The notes below the pieces were generated by a model. It did not search any database and was not told the DNA's origin. It worked only from the letters and a program-made list of their open reading frames with translations. Below are positions 36,267 through 45,692 of a DNA stretch of 64,000 nt, in pieces (position 1 is the stretch's first letter; the number at the start of each line of letters is the position of its first letter). The translations under genes were made by a program, and so were the position numbers. Source of the stretch: Limnothrix sp. FACHB-406 (GTDB lineage Bacteria > Cyanobacteriota > Cyanobacteriia > CACIAM-69d); the NCBI RefSeq assembly GCF_014698235.1, contig NZ_JACJSP010000015.1:42084-106083 (forward strand), in the 5' to 3' direction.

Positions 36267-38789
36267 ATGAACCCTGCATCTCCCCTCTCCCTGTCGGTTT
36301 TGTTGGTAGCGATCGGGGCGCTGGCTGCTCCCGCTGGGGCTGAGTCAGTACCACCGGAGCCGCTCAATCAATTCCGCAGCAACGCCCCCGCCACTTCGGT
36401 GGAGTCCTGGCTGGCCCAAGCCGATCGCCCGGCCACCGTCACCCGTGTGGTGGTCACGCCCCTGGCTGATGAGCTGGAAATTGCCCTGGAAACCCCAGCC
36501 GGTCAGTCCTTGCTGATTGATGCCAACCAATTTCGGGCCGAGGGCAACCAACTGATCGCCGAGATCAGCAACGCCAGCTTGGTGCTCCCGGAGGGCGAGG
36601 AGTTTAACCAAGCCGATCCCACCGCTGAAGTGGCTGCGGTGCGGGTTTGGCAGATTGCGCCCGATCGCATCCAAGTGGTGGTGACGGGTCGCAACGGTTT
36701 GCCCACCCAGGACGTGACCTTGGCCACGGGTGACTTGGCTTACAGCCTGAACGTGGATGCCAATGCGCCCGAAGAAGAATTGGTGGTGACGGGGCAGCGA
36801 TCGCCCAGTTACCGAGTTCCCAACGCCTCCAGCGCCACCGGTACAGACACCCCGATTCTGGAAACGCCTTTCTCGGTGCAGGTAATTCCCCAAGCCGTCC
36901 TCCGCGATCAGCAGGTGATCAATATTGAAGACGCGCTGAACAACGTGAGTGGCGTGGCTTTTGCCGGCAGTAATGGCAGCCGGGAAGCTAGTTTCAGCAT
37001 TCGCGGATTCGGCAATCAGTTTTCCACTGGGGCCCCGTTGTTGCGAGATGGATATCGCATTTATGGGGGCTTTCAAGCGATTCCGGAAGTGGCCAACCTT
37101 GAACAAATTGAAGTGTTGAAGGGGCCGTCTTCGATTCTTTATGGACAAATTGAACCGGGCGGCATCATTAACCTGGTTTCCAAGCAACCGCTTGATCAAC
37201 CTTTTTATGAAGCAGAATTCCAGGCTGGCAGCGATGCTTTAGTGCGCCCCCGCATTGATTTCAGCGGCCCCTTAACCAGTGATGGCAGTCTGCGCTATCG
37301 ACTGAATGCTCTCTATCAGCATCAATCGCCTTTTCGGGACTTTGATACGGATATCAACCGCTTTGCGATCGCGCCGGTTTTAGCTTGGCGAATCAGCGAT
37401 CAGACTGACTTATCTTTCAATCTGGAATATATCCACCAAAAGGGGCCGGCAGACTTTGGCATTAGCCGCTTTGGGGATGGTGTTGCTCCCGTTTCTCGGG
37501 AATCTGTGATCAATAATCCCGATGATTCAATTACCACTGAATACTTGAATACCGGGTATCAATTTGAGCACCGCTTTAGTGACAATTGGAAAATTCGCAA
37601 TGGTTTCCGCTACATCAACTACACCTATGACTACAGTGTTATCGCCTTGCCGATCATCGTGAATGATGCGGAGATCACTCGCTTTTATGCTGATCAAGAT
37701 GGGGATGACCGCTCCTATACCGCGCAAACTAGTGTCATTGGAAACTTCAAGACTGGTTCCCTAGAACACCAAGCAACAATCGGTCTCGATCTCAACTACA
37801 GCGAGTTCGCGATCGAGACTTTGTTTGATACGGCTAATCCGAGCACGATCAACATTTTCAATCCGGAATATGAGCAAGTGCCCAAGCCCGATCGCTCGGA
37901 TTTGCCGCCCTTTCAAGATGATGTCACAACCACCACTCGCCTAGGAATTTACCTGCAAGATCAGATCAAGCTAACCGATAACTTGATGATTATTGCCGGG
38001 TTGCGCTACGACACGATCGATAGCAAAACCGATCAAAAATTGACCGATGAAAGCAGCAGTTTTAACGCGGATGCTTGGACACCACGCCTTGGAATTTTAT
38101 ATCAGCCCATTCCCGAATTAGCCCTCTTTGCTAGCTATTCCCAATCCTTTCGTCCCACGACGGCCACCAGTTCCAGTGGTGCAATTTTGCCCCCGGAAGA
38201 GGGCGAAGGATTTGAAGTAGGTGTGAAGGCCGAATTGTTCGATCGTCGCCTGCTTGCTACCCTCACTTACTTCGACATTGCCAAGCAAAATGTTGCGGTT
38301 TCAGATCCCGAAAATCCCCTTTTTTCTGTTGCTTCCGGTGAACAACGTAACCGAGGAATTGAGCTGGATCTGATTGGGGAACCATTACCCGGTTGGAAAA
38401 TTTTGGGTTCCTATGCCTACATCGATGGCGAAGTTACTGAAGATACCGATGAGTCCTTAATTGGTAATCGACCGGCTGGGCTGGCAAAACACAAAGCTAC
38501 TCTTTGGACAAGCTATGAAATTCAGTCCGGTTCTTTCAAAGGATTGGGATTCGGAGTGGGGTTTGAATATGCGAGCGATCGCTATGGAAACTTAGCCAAT
38601 GACTATCGATTGGGTGACTATCTGATTGGCAATGCAGCGATTTTCTATCAGAGAGATAACTATCGATTTGCTTTGAATTTCCGCAACTTCACTGATGAAA
38701 ACTACATCAAAGGAGCCACGGGAAATGAAGGCGGTATTGAAGTGGGTTCACCCTTCACAGTCACAGGATCAGCTTCAATTCGGTTCTAA
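36267..38789 (+). CDS. TonB-dependent siderophore receptor with AMIN domain (first copy)
   Basis: This is an 840-residue outer-membrane receptor: signal peptide (~1-25, APAGA-ES), AMIN domain (~57-165, TVTRVVVTPLADELEIALETPAG), TonB box ELVVTGQ (~171-177), plug (~200-310, PILETPFSVQVIPQAVLRDQQ, ILYGQIEPGGIINLVSKQP) and a 22-strand-type barrel ending in ASIRF. The plug pattern is that of ferrichrome/ferric-siderophore receptors; the ligand is unknown. The AMIN domain before the plug is a cyanobacterial trait. It is closely duplicated in the next gene. Confidence 0.93.
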   Translation: MNPASPLSLSVLLVAIGALAAPAGAESVPPEPLNQFRSNAPATSVESWLAQADRPATVTRVVVTPLADELEIALETPAGQSLLIDANQFRAEGNQLIAEISNASLVLPEGEEFNQADPTAEVAAVRVWQIAPDRIQVVVTGRNGLPTQDVTLATGDLAYSLNVDANAPEEELVVTGQRSPSYRVPNASSATGTDTPILETPFSVQVIPQAVLRDQQVINIEDALNNVSGVAFAGSNGSREASFSIRGFGNQFSTGAPLLRDGYRIYGGFQAIPEVANLEQIEVLKGPSSILYGQIEPGGIINLVSKQPLDQPFYEAEFQAGSDALVRPRIDFSGPLTSDGSLRYRLNALYQHQSPFRDFDTDINRFAIAPVLAWRISDQTDLSFNLEYIHQKGPADFGISRFGDGVAPVSRESVINNPDDSITTEYLNTGYQFEHRFSDNWKIRNGFRYINYTYDYSVIALPIIVNDAEITRFYADQDGDDRSYTAQTSVIGNFKTGSLEHQATIGLDLNYSEFAIETLFDTANPSTINIFNPEYEQVPKPDRSDLPPFQDDVTTTTRLGIYLQDQIKLTDNLMIIAGLRYDTIDSKTDQKLTDESSSFNADAWTPRLGILYQPIPELALFASYSQSFRPTTATSSSGAILPPEEGEGFEVGVKAELFDRRLLATLTYFDIAKQNVAVSDPENPLFSVASGEQRNRGIELDLIGEPLPGWKILGSYAYIDGEVTEDTDESLIGNRPAGLAKHKATLWTSYEIQSGSFKGLGFGVGFEYASDRYGNLANDYRLGDYLIGNAAIFYQRDNYRFALNFRNFTDENYIKGATGNEGGIEVGSPFTVTGSASIRF

Positions 38790-38800
38790 ATTTCGTAGGA

Positions 38801-38816
38801 AATGATTCCAATCATT
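38801..38816. promoter_or_regulatory. Fur-box-like palindrome between the two receptor genes
   Basis: AATGATT (38801-38807), CC, AATCATT (38810-38816) is a perfect 16-bp palindrome. It begins 12 bp after the first receptor stop and ends 87 bp before the second receptor ATG. The core resembles the Fur consensus half-sites AATGAT/ATCATT with altered spacing, suggesting an iron-controlled promoter for the second copy (inference). Confidence 0.5.
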
Positions 38817-38903
38817 GTGTTGATATCATCTCCGATTTTAATCAGTTCAATGTCCGAGCAATTTTTCCCGATTACAACTTAAAGTTCCTTAGAACATCAC
38901 CCC

Positions 38904-41429
38904 ATGAACGCTGCATCTCCTCTATCTTTGTCTGTTTTGTTGGTGGCGATCGGGGCGCTGGCTGCTCCCGCTGGGGCTGAGTCAGTGCCGCTGGAGCCGC
39001 TCGATCGATTCCGCAGCAACGCTCCCGCCACTTCGGTGGAATCCTGGCTGGCCCAAGCCGATCGCCCGGCCACCGTCACCCGTGTGGTGGTCACGCCCCT
39101 GCCCGATGAGCTGGAAATTGCCCTGGAAACCCCAGCCGGTCAGTCCTTGTTGATTGATGCGAACCAGTTCCGGGCCGAGGGCAACCAACTGATCGCCGAG
39201 ATCAGCAACGCCAGCTTGGCGCTACCGGAGGGAGCGGAGTTCACCCGCACCGACCCCACCGCTGAAGTGGCCTCGGTGCGGGTTTGGCAGATTGCGCCCG
39301 ATCGAATCCAAGTGGTGGTGACGGGTCGTAATGGTTTGCCCACCCAGGATGTGACCTTGGCTACGGGTGATTTGGCCTACAGCCTGAACGTGGATGCCAA
39401 CGCACCCGAAGAAGAATTGGTGGTGACGGGGCAGCGATCGCCCAGCTACCGAGTTCCCAATGCCTCCAGCGCCACCGGCACAGACACCCCGATTTTGGAA
39501 ACGCCTTTCTCAGTGCAGGTGATTCCCCAAGCCGTCCTGCGCGATCAGCAGGTGATCAGCATTGAAGACGCGCTCACCAATGTCAGTGGCGTGTCCTATG
39601 CCGGGAGCAACAGCGGTCGGGAAGCGACGGTGAGCATTCGCGGATTTGGTAACCAATATCCCGCCACCGTATCGGTTTTGCGCGACGGCTATCGGCTTTA
39701 TGGTTCTTTTCAAGCCATTCCGGAAGTTGCCAACCTGGAACAAATCGAAGTGTTGAAGGGGCCCGCTTCGATTTTGTATGGGCAAATTGAACCGGGCGGC
39801 ATTATCAACCTGGTTTCTAAGCAACCCCTGGCAGAACCCTTTTATGAGGTTGAATTGCAAGGTGGCAGCAATGAGTTAGTGCGTCCCCGAATTGATTTTG
39901 GTGGCCCTCTAACGGCAGATGGCAGCTTGCGCTATCGACTGAATAGCGTTTATCAGCATCAAGCGCCTTTCCGCGACTTTGAAACTGACACCAATCGCTT
40001 TTCGATCGCGCCTGCTCTGGCTTGGAAAATTAGTGACCAAACAGACTTATCGCTCAACCTAGAATACATTCACCAAAAAGGGCCGTCTGACTTTGGACTG
40101 AGCCGATTTGAAGATGGGGTTGCCCCAGTTGATCGCAAGTTGATTATTACGGATCCTGAGGACTCCATTACAACCGACTATTTCAGCACCGGTTATCAAT
40201 TCGAGCATCGCTTTAGCGATAACTGGAAAATTCGCAACGGCTTCCGCTACATCAGCTATGACTATGACTACAGTGTGGTGGCGCTGCCGCTGACGGCCAA
40301 CGGCCCTCGGGTCACTCGTTTCTATGCTGATCAAGATGGTGAGGATAAATCCTACACCTTGCAAACCAGTCTTGTGGGCAATTTCAAAACAGGATCGATC
40401 GCACACCAAGCCACCATTGGTCTTGATCTGAATCGTAGCGAATCACGAATTGCAACGGTTTTTGATCGCTCAAAACCGTCAATCATCAACATTTTTGACC
40501 GCGATTATGATGCGGTGGTTCGTCCCGATCGCTCCTCATTGCCACCGTTTAATGATGACCTGACCACGGCCAATCGTCTCGGATTTTATCTTCAAGACCA
40601 GATTAACCTCACCGAAAATCTGATCGTGGTGGCTGGTCTGCGCTATGACACGATCGGCATTGAAACAGAAGATCAACTAGGTCGCCGAGAGGGCAACAAT
40701 ACCGAACTCAACTCTTGGACACCTCGCCTCGGAATTCTGTATCGCCCCATTCCCGAACTATCACTATTTGCCAACTATTCGCAATCATTTCGCCCCACAA
40801 CTTCGACCGGTGCGGATGGTTCAATCTTGAAGCCTGAAGAAGGTGAAGGATTTGAAGTGGGCGTGAAGACTGAATTGTTCGATCGCCGCCTCCTGGCTAC
40901 CCTCACCTACTTCGACATCACCAAGCAAAATGTGCCGGTAACTGATCCTGATAATCTCCTCTTTTCGGTTTCTTCAGGAGAGCAACGCAATCGCGGCCTT
41001 GAATTTGACTTGATTGGTGAACTATTGCCCGGCTGGAAGATTTTGGGATCCTACGCCTATATCGACAGCGAAGTTACTGAAGATACGAATGAGTCTCTGA
41101 TTGGCAATCGACTGTACGGCATTCCTGAGCACAAAGCCACCCTTTGGACAACCTATGAAATTCAGTCTGGTTCTCTCAAAGGATTGGGCTTTGGGGTGGG
41201 TTTTGAATATGCGAGCGATCGCTACGGCAACCTCGCCAACGACTACAAAATCGGGGACTACTTCATCGGGAATGCTGCCATTTTCTATCAACGAGATAAC
41301 TACCGTTTTGCCTTGAACTTCCGAAATTTCACCGATGAAACCTACATCAAATCCACAGTAGGAAGCAACACTGGTCTAGAAGTGGGCACACCTTTCACAG
41401 TTACTGGATCGGCTTCCATCCGGTTCTAG
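38904..41429 (+). CDS. TonB-dependent siderophore receptor with AMIN domain (second copy)
   Basis: The 841-residue protein has the same layout as the preceding gene: signal peptide, AMIN domain, TonB box ELVVTGQ, plug, barrel and ASIRF end. The first ~215 residues differ from the first copy at only about a dozen positions, and the DNA is nearly identical there, while the plug apex and barrel loops have many substitutions. This suggests a tandem duplication with diverging ligand specificity, or later gene conversion of the 5' part. Start ATG 38904. Confidence 0.93.
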   Translation: MNAASPLSLSVLLVAIGALAAPAGAESVPLEPLDRFRSNAPATSVESWLAQADRPATVTRVVVTPLPDELEIALETPAGQSLLIDANQFRAEGNQLIAEISNASLALPEGAEFTRTDPTAEVASVRVWQIAPDRIQVVVTGRNGLPTQDVTLATGDLAYSLNVDANAPEEELVVTGQRSPSYRVPNASSATGTDTPILETPFSVQVIPQAVLRDQQVISIEDALTNVSGVSYAGSNSGREATVSIRGFGNQYPATVSVLRDGYRLYGSFQAIPEVANLEQIEVLKGPASILYGQIEPGGIINLVSKQPLAEPFYEVELQGGSNELVRPRIDFGGPLTADGSLRYRLNSVYQHQAPFRDFETDTNRFSIAPALAWKISDQTDLSLNLEYIHQKGPSDFGLSRFEDGVAPVDRKLIITDPEDSITTDYFSTGYQFEHRFSDNWKIRNGFRYISYDYDYSVVALPLTANGPRVTRFYADQDGEDKSYTLQTSLVGNFKTGSIAHQATIGLDLNRSESRIATVFDRSKPSIINIFDRDYDAVVRPDRSSLPPFNDDLTTANRLGFYLQDQINLTENLIVVAGLRYDTIGIETEDQLGRREGNNTELNSWTPRLGILYRPIPELSLFANYSQSFRPTTSTGADGSILKPEEGEGFEVGVKTELFDRRLLATLTYFDITKQNVPVTDPDNLLFSVSSGEQRNRGLEFDLIGELLPGWKILGSYAYIDSEVTEDTNESLIGNRLYGIPEHKATLWTTYEIQSGSLKGLGFGVGFEYASDRYGNLANDYKIGDYFIGNAAIFYQRDNYRFALNFRNFTDETYIKSTVGSNTGLEVGTPFTVTGSASIRF

Positions 41430-41550
41430 TTTTGGGTCTCAACTTTGGGGTTGATTGCCATTGTGCAATCTCCCCTTGTTCTGTCCCAACCCATGCTTGA
41501 ACCCACAGTTCAACCACAACGCAAACCATTCTTTAACCCCAACCAGGATC

Positions 41551-42291
41551 ATGCATAAAACCTACGCGATCGCCCTGCTGAGTCTGAGTTTGATCACCGC
41601 TTGCCAATCGGGATCAACCAACCAATCCACGGCCAGCAATAACGCACCAGCAACCACCCCCAGCAGCCCGATCGCCCCGGCTGATCCGAGTGTCAAGCAT
41701 TTTGATGAAGCCCTTTATGCTTTGGCCTATCCCGAAGTCAACGAACAAGTAAAGGCTGGGAAATTTGCTTCTCCACTCGCTCATTATCAAGCGGTCGGCC
41801 AGTCTGGGAAAGATGCCAACGGCGAGGCGATCGCGGGCTTTTTTATGGGCACAGGCGGCAACGACACCATTTCCGGATTTGGCCATCACCCTCATATCTC
41901 GGGCGTGGCATTCGAGATTGTGGCTGACAAGGGCGGTGAGTTGCCGATTCGCCCCAAAACCTTGGGTCAAGGGGAGGTCGATCGCCTGGTGGGTCAACCT
42001 GGCTCCGAGGATGAATTTATTGTGGGTAGTTTGATCACCCCGGCTAATCCCAAGTCTGCGCCTTTTTATGTGGGTAAGGGTGATGCCGACTATGCCCAAA
42101 TTGATAATTTCAAACCCGGCGAGGACACAATTTTGCTTGCAGGCAAACCGGAAGATTACAGCCTAAAACCTCAGGATAAAACCCTGCGCATTTCAACTAA
42201 AAGTGGCGATTTGGTGGCGATCGTGCAAGGGGTCGATCGCCTCACGGTGGGCGATGTCGTGGCCGATTACGGCATTTTCATCCTCAAGTAG
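41551..42291 (+). CDS. Lipoprotein with RTX-like motif, in the iron-uptake cluster
   Basis: The 246-residue protein has a lipoprotein signal (MHKTYAIALLSLSLITAC). A Ser/Thr/Pro linker is followed by a module FDEALYALAYPEVNEQVKAG...LAHYQAVGQSGKDANG, resembling a repeat seen in many surface calcium-binding proteins. A hemolysin-like GTGGNDTISGFG follows, and a C-terminal beta domain (DYAQIDNFKPGEDTILLAGKPEDYSL) of the kind found in cyanobacterial RTX-like proteins ends it. ATG 41551 was chosen for the lipobox and an AGGA just upstream. Position between receptor and PepSY genes suggests a part in metal capture; this is inference only. Confidence 0.75.
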   Translation: MHKTYAIALLSLSLITACQSGSTNQSTASNNAPATTPSSPIAPADPSVKHFDEALYALAYPEVNEQVKAGKFASPLAHYQAVGQSGKDANGEAIAGFFMGTGGNDTISGFGHHPHISGVAFEIVADKGGELPIRPKTLGQGEVDRLVGQPGSEDEFIVGSLITPANPKSAPFYVGKGDADYAQIDNFKPGEDTILLAGKPEDYSLKPQDKTLRISTKSGDLVAIVQGVDRLTVGDVVADYGIFILK

Positions 42292-42336
42292 ATTTTCAAA
42301 ATTGGTTTTTCAACTGGGTTGGAATCCGAGAGGACT

Positions 42337-43467
42337 ATGCAAGCTCGCCAGATTCGATCGATCCTGTTTCCGCTGCATCGCTACTTGGGCTTAGTTGTTG
42401 GGTTGATTCTGATCGTTGTGGGGGTGACGGGGAGCCTGTTGGTGTTTTCCCATGAGTTGCAAGATCGGCTGATTGTTGAAAAATTCGGCGCGATCGCCCC
42501 CCAATCAACCCTCGTCAGCATTGACCAAGTGTCCAACGCTGCCCAAGCCTTTGCCCAACAGTTACCGGGCTCCAGCATTAATGGCATTTTGTTTCCCCAA
42601 CATCCCGGTCAACCTTACCAAGTTCGTCTCTGGCAAGGTGATCAACTGATCCAGCTTTTTATCCATCCTCATAGCGGAAAGGTGCTAGGAACCCTCTCAG
42701 CGCAAGATAGCTGGATGAACTGGATTTTGCGACTGCATTATCAGTTGTTGTCCGGCACAACGGGGCTGATTATTGTTGGTATTTCAGGGTTTTTCATGAC
42801 CATTTTGGGGATTACTGGCATTGCACTTTGGCCCGGTTGGCGACGGTTGGCAGCGGGTTTCAAAATTAAGTGGGATGCGCACCCGAAGCGACTGAATTTT
42901 GATCTTCACAAGGTTGTGGGTATCATTGCTGCTGTTTTTTTAGTGCTGACCGGATTCACGGGGTTTTGTTGGAATTTCTATGCCCAATCAACGGCGGTGA
43001 TCAAAGCGATTACCTTCACCCCTGCGGAGCCGGTTTGGCAGTCCAAGGTGTTGCCCAATCAAAAATCCTTGCCTTTGTCGGAACTGTTGGCACGATCGAA
43101 CCAAGCATTACCCGGAGCTGCCACAACGTTTATCGCACTGCCCAGAACACCGGATGGGGTGGTGCGGATTGGCAAGCGCCAAACCCACGAACCCAGTTCC
43201 TACGGCCAGAGCAATGTGATTCTGGATGCCTACAGCGGTCAGGTGCTGCGGGTGAATGACAGTCGGCAGGCGGCCTTGGGCGATCGCATCTTGAACAGCT
43301 TCGGGCCGCTGCACTTTGGTACGTTTGGCGGTTTGTGGACGCGCTGGCTCTATGTGCTGGTGGGCCTGTCCCCGATCGCCCTGTTTTGGACGGGCGTGAA
43401 GATGTGGCAACATCGCAAGCGATCGCCCGCTATGGCAATCCTCCCAAGCGATCGCCCTAGCCCTTGA
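42337..43467 (+). CDS. PepSY-domain iron-regulated membrane protein (PiuB-like)
   Basis: The 376-residue protein has four or five membrane helices (YLGLVVGLILIVVGVTGSLLVF; ISGFFMTILGITGIALWPGW; KVVGIIAAVFLVLTGFTGF; WLYVLVGLSPIALFWTGV) separated by two PepSY-type periplasmic regions. Conserved His lie in FPLHRYLG, LHYQLL, DLHKVVG and LHFGTFG. Such proteins are frequent next to TonB receptors and may reduce ferric-siderophores at the membrane. The ATG at 42337 follows GAGAGG. Confidence 0.87.
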   Translation: MQARQIRSILFPLHRYLGLVVGLILIVVGVTGSLLVFSHELQDRLIVEKFGAIAPQSTLVSIDQVSNAAQAFAQQLPGSSINGILFPQHPGQPYQVRLWQGDQLIQLFIHPHSGKVLGTLSAQDSWMNWILRLHYQLLSGTTGLIIVGISGFFMTILGITGIALWPGWRRLAAGFKIKWDAHPKRLNFDLHKVVGIIAAVFLVLTGFTGFCWNFYAQSTAVIKAITFTPAEPVWQSKVLPNQKSLPLSELLARSNQALPGAATTFIALPRTPDGVVRIGKRQTHEPSSYGQSNVILDAYSGQVLRVNDSRQAALGDRILNSFGPLHFGTFGGLWTRWLYVLVGLSPIALFWTGVKMWQHRKRSPAMAILPSDRPSP

Positions 43468-43589
43468 CCCCCATCCATCACCCCGATCGCCCCCTTTGCA
43501 AAAGTTTTGTCCTAGAGAAGGGTTGCTTCCCGCCCAAGTTGGCGATAATGGGAAAACCATTGCTAACTCAGCGCAGGAGCCGCGCCCGC

Positions 43590-44777
43590 ATGAGCAACAC
43601 TGAGCCACTTCCCGCAAGCAAGCTGGTTCAATGGTGGGAATCGCTCTCGCCGCTATCACGGTTTCTATTCTTTGCCCTGGCTGCTCCCCTGACCGTGCTC
43701 AATGCCTGGGCCTTGGCCACGATTTTTGGCTACTTCCAATCATTGCTGGGGGTGTTGTTGGTCACGGCTTTGCTGGCCTTTTTGCTGAACTATCCCGTCA
43801 ACTGGCTCGCGGCCAAAGGGGTGAAGCGAGGGCTGGCCGCCGTAGTGGTGTTTTTGGTGGCCCTGTCGATCGTCGTTGGTGTGGGCGTGACCCTGGTTCC
43901 GCTGGTGGTGGCCCAGGCGCAACAATTGGTGGCGCGGCTGCCGGAATGGATTGACTCGGGCCAGCGCCAACTCATGATGCTGAATGAGCGAGCCGACTTG
44001 TTTGGTTTGCCCATCAGCTTAGATGGGGTGATTTCCCAGCTCAACGATCGCCTCAAAACCGAACTCCAAAGCATTGCCGGCCGCACCCTCAACTTGGCCC
44101 TGAATGTCACGGTGGTGACGGTGGTTCGGTTGTTGGATGTGGTGTTAACCATCGTCCTCACCTTCTATTTGCTGCAACACAGCGAAGAAATTTGGGAGAG
44201 CTTGATTGCTTGGCTACCCGATCGGGTTCAGCAGCCCTTTTCCCGCACCCTGCGATCGAGCTTCCAAAACTACTTCATTGGGCAAATCCTCACGGCCACC
44301 TGCTTGGGCCTGGGGCTAACCACCATGTTTGTGTTGCTCAAAATTCCCTTTGGCCTGCTCTTTGGCCTAACCATCGGGTTGATGGCCCTGGTTCCCTTTG
44401 GCGGTTCCGTGGGCATTGGCACGGTCATCTCCCTGATTGCCCTCCAAGATATTGGCCTGGCCCTGCAAGCCTTGGCCGCAGCCCTGATTGTGCAGCAAGT
44501 GGTGGAAAACCTGGTGGCTCCTCGGGTGTTGGGCAGTGTGACGGGCCTGAACCCCTTTTGGGTGTTTGTGGCCATCCTAACAGGCGTGCGTGTGGGCGGC
44601 CTGTTGGGCGTGGTGGTGGCCGTGCCCATGGCTGTGTTGCTCAAGGAAGCCTTGGCGAATTTGCGGGCCCAAGATCCCACCCCCGGGGCTGTGAAATCTC
44701 TGCCTGAAGTGGAACCGGAATCCCCATCTGTAGGTATTGCGGCGGCGGCTCCTTCCCCGGTTACGGAATGCGATTGA
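43590..44777 (+). CDS. AI-2E family transporter (PerM-like)
   Basis: The ~395-residue membrane protein has the N-terminal helix pair, a central amphipathic region (VAQAQQLVARLPEWIDSGQRQL) and C-terminal helices with the family pattern PFGLLFGLTIGLMALVPFGGSVG and LVAPRVLGSVTGLNPFWVFVAIL. The family includes TqsA and Na+/H+ antiporters, so the name does not prove autoinducer export. The ATG at 43590 has AGGAG upstream; the longer ORF from 43464 lacks support. Confidence 0.85.
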   Translation: MSNTEPLPASKLVQWWESLSPLSRFLFFALAAPLTVLNAWALATIFGYFQSLLGVLLVTALLAFLLNYPVNWLAAKGVKRGLAAVVVFLVALSIVVGVGVTLVPLVVAQAQQLVARLPEWIDSGQRQLMMLNERADLFGLPISLDGVISQLNDRLKTELQSIAGRTLNLALNVTVVTVVRLLDVVLTIVLTFYLLQHSEEIWESLIAWLPDRVQQPFSRTLRSSFQNYFIGQILTATCLGLGLTTMFVLLKIPFGLLFGLTIGLMALVPFGGSVGIGTVISLIALQDIGLALQALAAALIVQQVVENLVAPRVLGSVTGLNPFWVFVAILTGVRVGGLLGVVVAVPMAVLLKEALANLRAQDPTPGAVKSLPEVEPESPSVGIAAAAPSPVTECD

Positions 44778-44956
44778 TGCTTTTGATGAATTCATCATTT
44801 CTCATATCAAAAACATCAATTTCAGTTGCTTTTAAATCAATGATTTTGAGTGCCATTCAATGGCATCGATCGTGAAGAAGTCGGGTAGGCTAATTTGCTT
44901 GCCCTCTCAAGATTGAGATCGTAAAACTGAACAGAAGACCAATAGCCAAGCTTGTT

Positions 44957-45559
44957 ATGTCCTGTTCAGTTGCCCTGATCTTGATTGGGTTCCAAAACGA
45001 CTATTTTGCTGCTGATGGGATCCTGCGGTCTGTGATTGACCAGGCTGTTCCAGTCGATCGCATCCTGGACAGTACGGTGCAAGTGGTGCGCGGGGCGATC
45101 GCCCATGGGGTTCCCACCATTGCAACCCCCATTTTTTTCACCCCCACCTATGAGGAATTGCTGGATCCCGTTGGTATCCTTAAAACCGTCCGCGACGTGG
45201 GAGCCTTCCAAGCAGGGCAAAAAGGTGCGGAAATGGTTGAGGCCCTCCTGCCCTTTCACGATCAAATTTGGGTTGTGCCCGGAAAGCGGGGTTTAAATGC
45301 CTTCACGGGAACCTCGTTGGATGAGCTGCTCCAAAAACATCAAATCACCCATATTGTGCTGGCCGGTGCGGTCACTTCCGTTTGCATTGACTCCACCGGT
45401 CGGGCTGCCCACGAAAAGGGCTATCGCGTGTCAGTTTTGGCCGATTGCACCTGTGCCAGAACCCAGTTTGAGCAGGAATTTTACTTAGAAAATGTGTTTC
45501 CCCTTTATGCCAATGTAATTTCCGCTGAGTCTTTTCTTGAGTCTTTGGCGGATGTCTGA
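44957..45559 (+). CDS. Isochorismatase-like cysteine hydrolase
   Basis: The 200-residue protein has the catalytic triad D15 (LILIGFQNDYF), K110 (VVPGKRGLNAF) and C143 (GAVTSVCIDSTGRAA). This is the fold of nicotinamidase/isochorismatase hydrolases; the substrate is not clear from sequence. The stop codon lies inside the left arm of a 14-bp inverted repeat. The operon status with the following kinase is doubtful because 133 bp separate them. Confidence 0.87.
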   Translation: MSCSVALILIGFQNDYFAADGILRSVIDQAVPVDRILDSTVQVVRGAIAHGVPTIATPIFFTPTYEELLDPVGILKTVRDVGAFQAGQKGAEMVEALLPFHDQIWVVPGKRGLNAFTGTSLDELLQKHQITHIVLAGAVTSVCIDSTGRAAHEKGYRVSVLADCTCARTQFEQEFYLENVFPLYANVISAESFLESLADV

Positions 45560-45673
45560 AAAGTGTTTTGAGATACCGAGCTAGGGGCTAGCAGTTGGCA
45601 AAGGAGCTTGCGCATTCTGTGTTTGCCGATGGCTGGAGCTTGCAGAGTATCCATTTGGGCTTTTCAGACATCC
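45550..45673. repeat. ~124-bp element bounded by 14-bp inverted repeats
   Basis: GGATGTCTGAAAAG (45550-45563) and CTTTTCAGACATCC (45660-45673) are perfect inverted copies. Between them are two GGAGCTTGC copies and a short GCTAG inverted pair. The left arm contains the TGA of the isochorismatase gene. It could be a small MITE-like insertion or a long transcript-end hairpin. Confidence 0.8.
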
Positions 45674-45692
45674 TCTTAGGTAAAACAGGATA

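Noticed and set aside
41455..41550. N-terminal extension of the RTX-like lipoprotein
   Set aside because: The internal ATG at 41551 begins a clean lipoprotein signal and has a Shine-Dalgarno, whereas the extension is Pro/Asn-rich and would block signal recognition.
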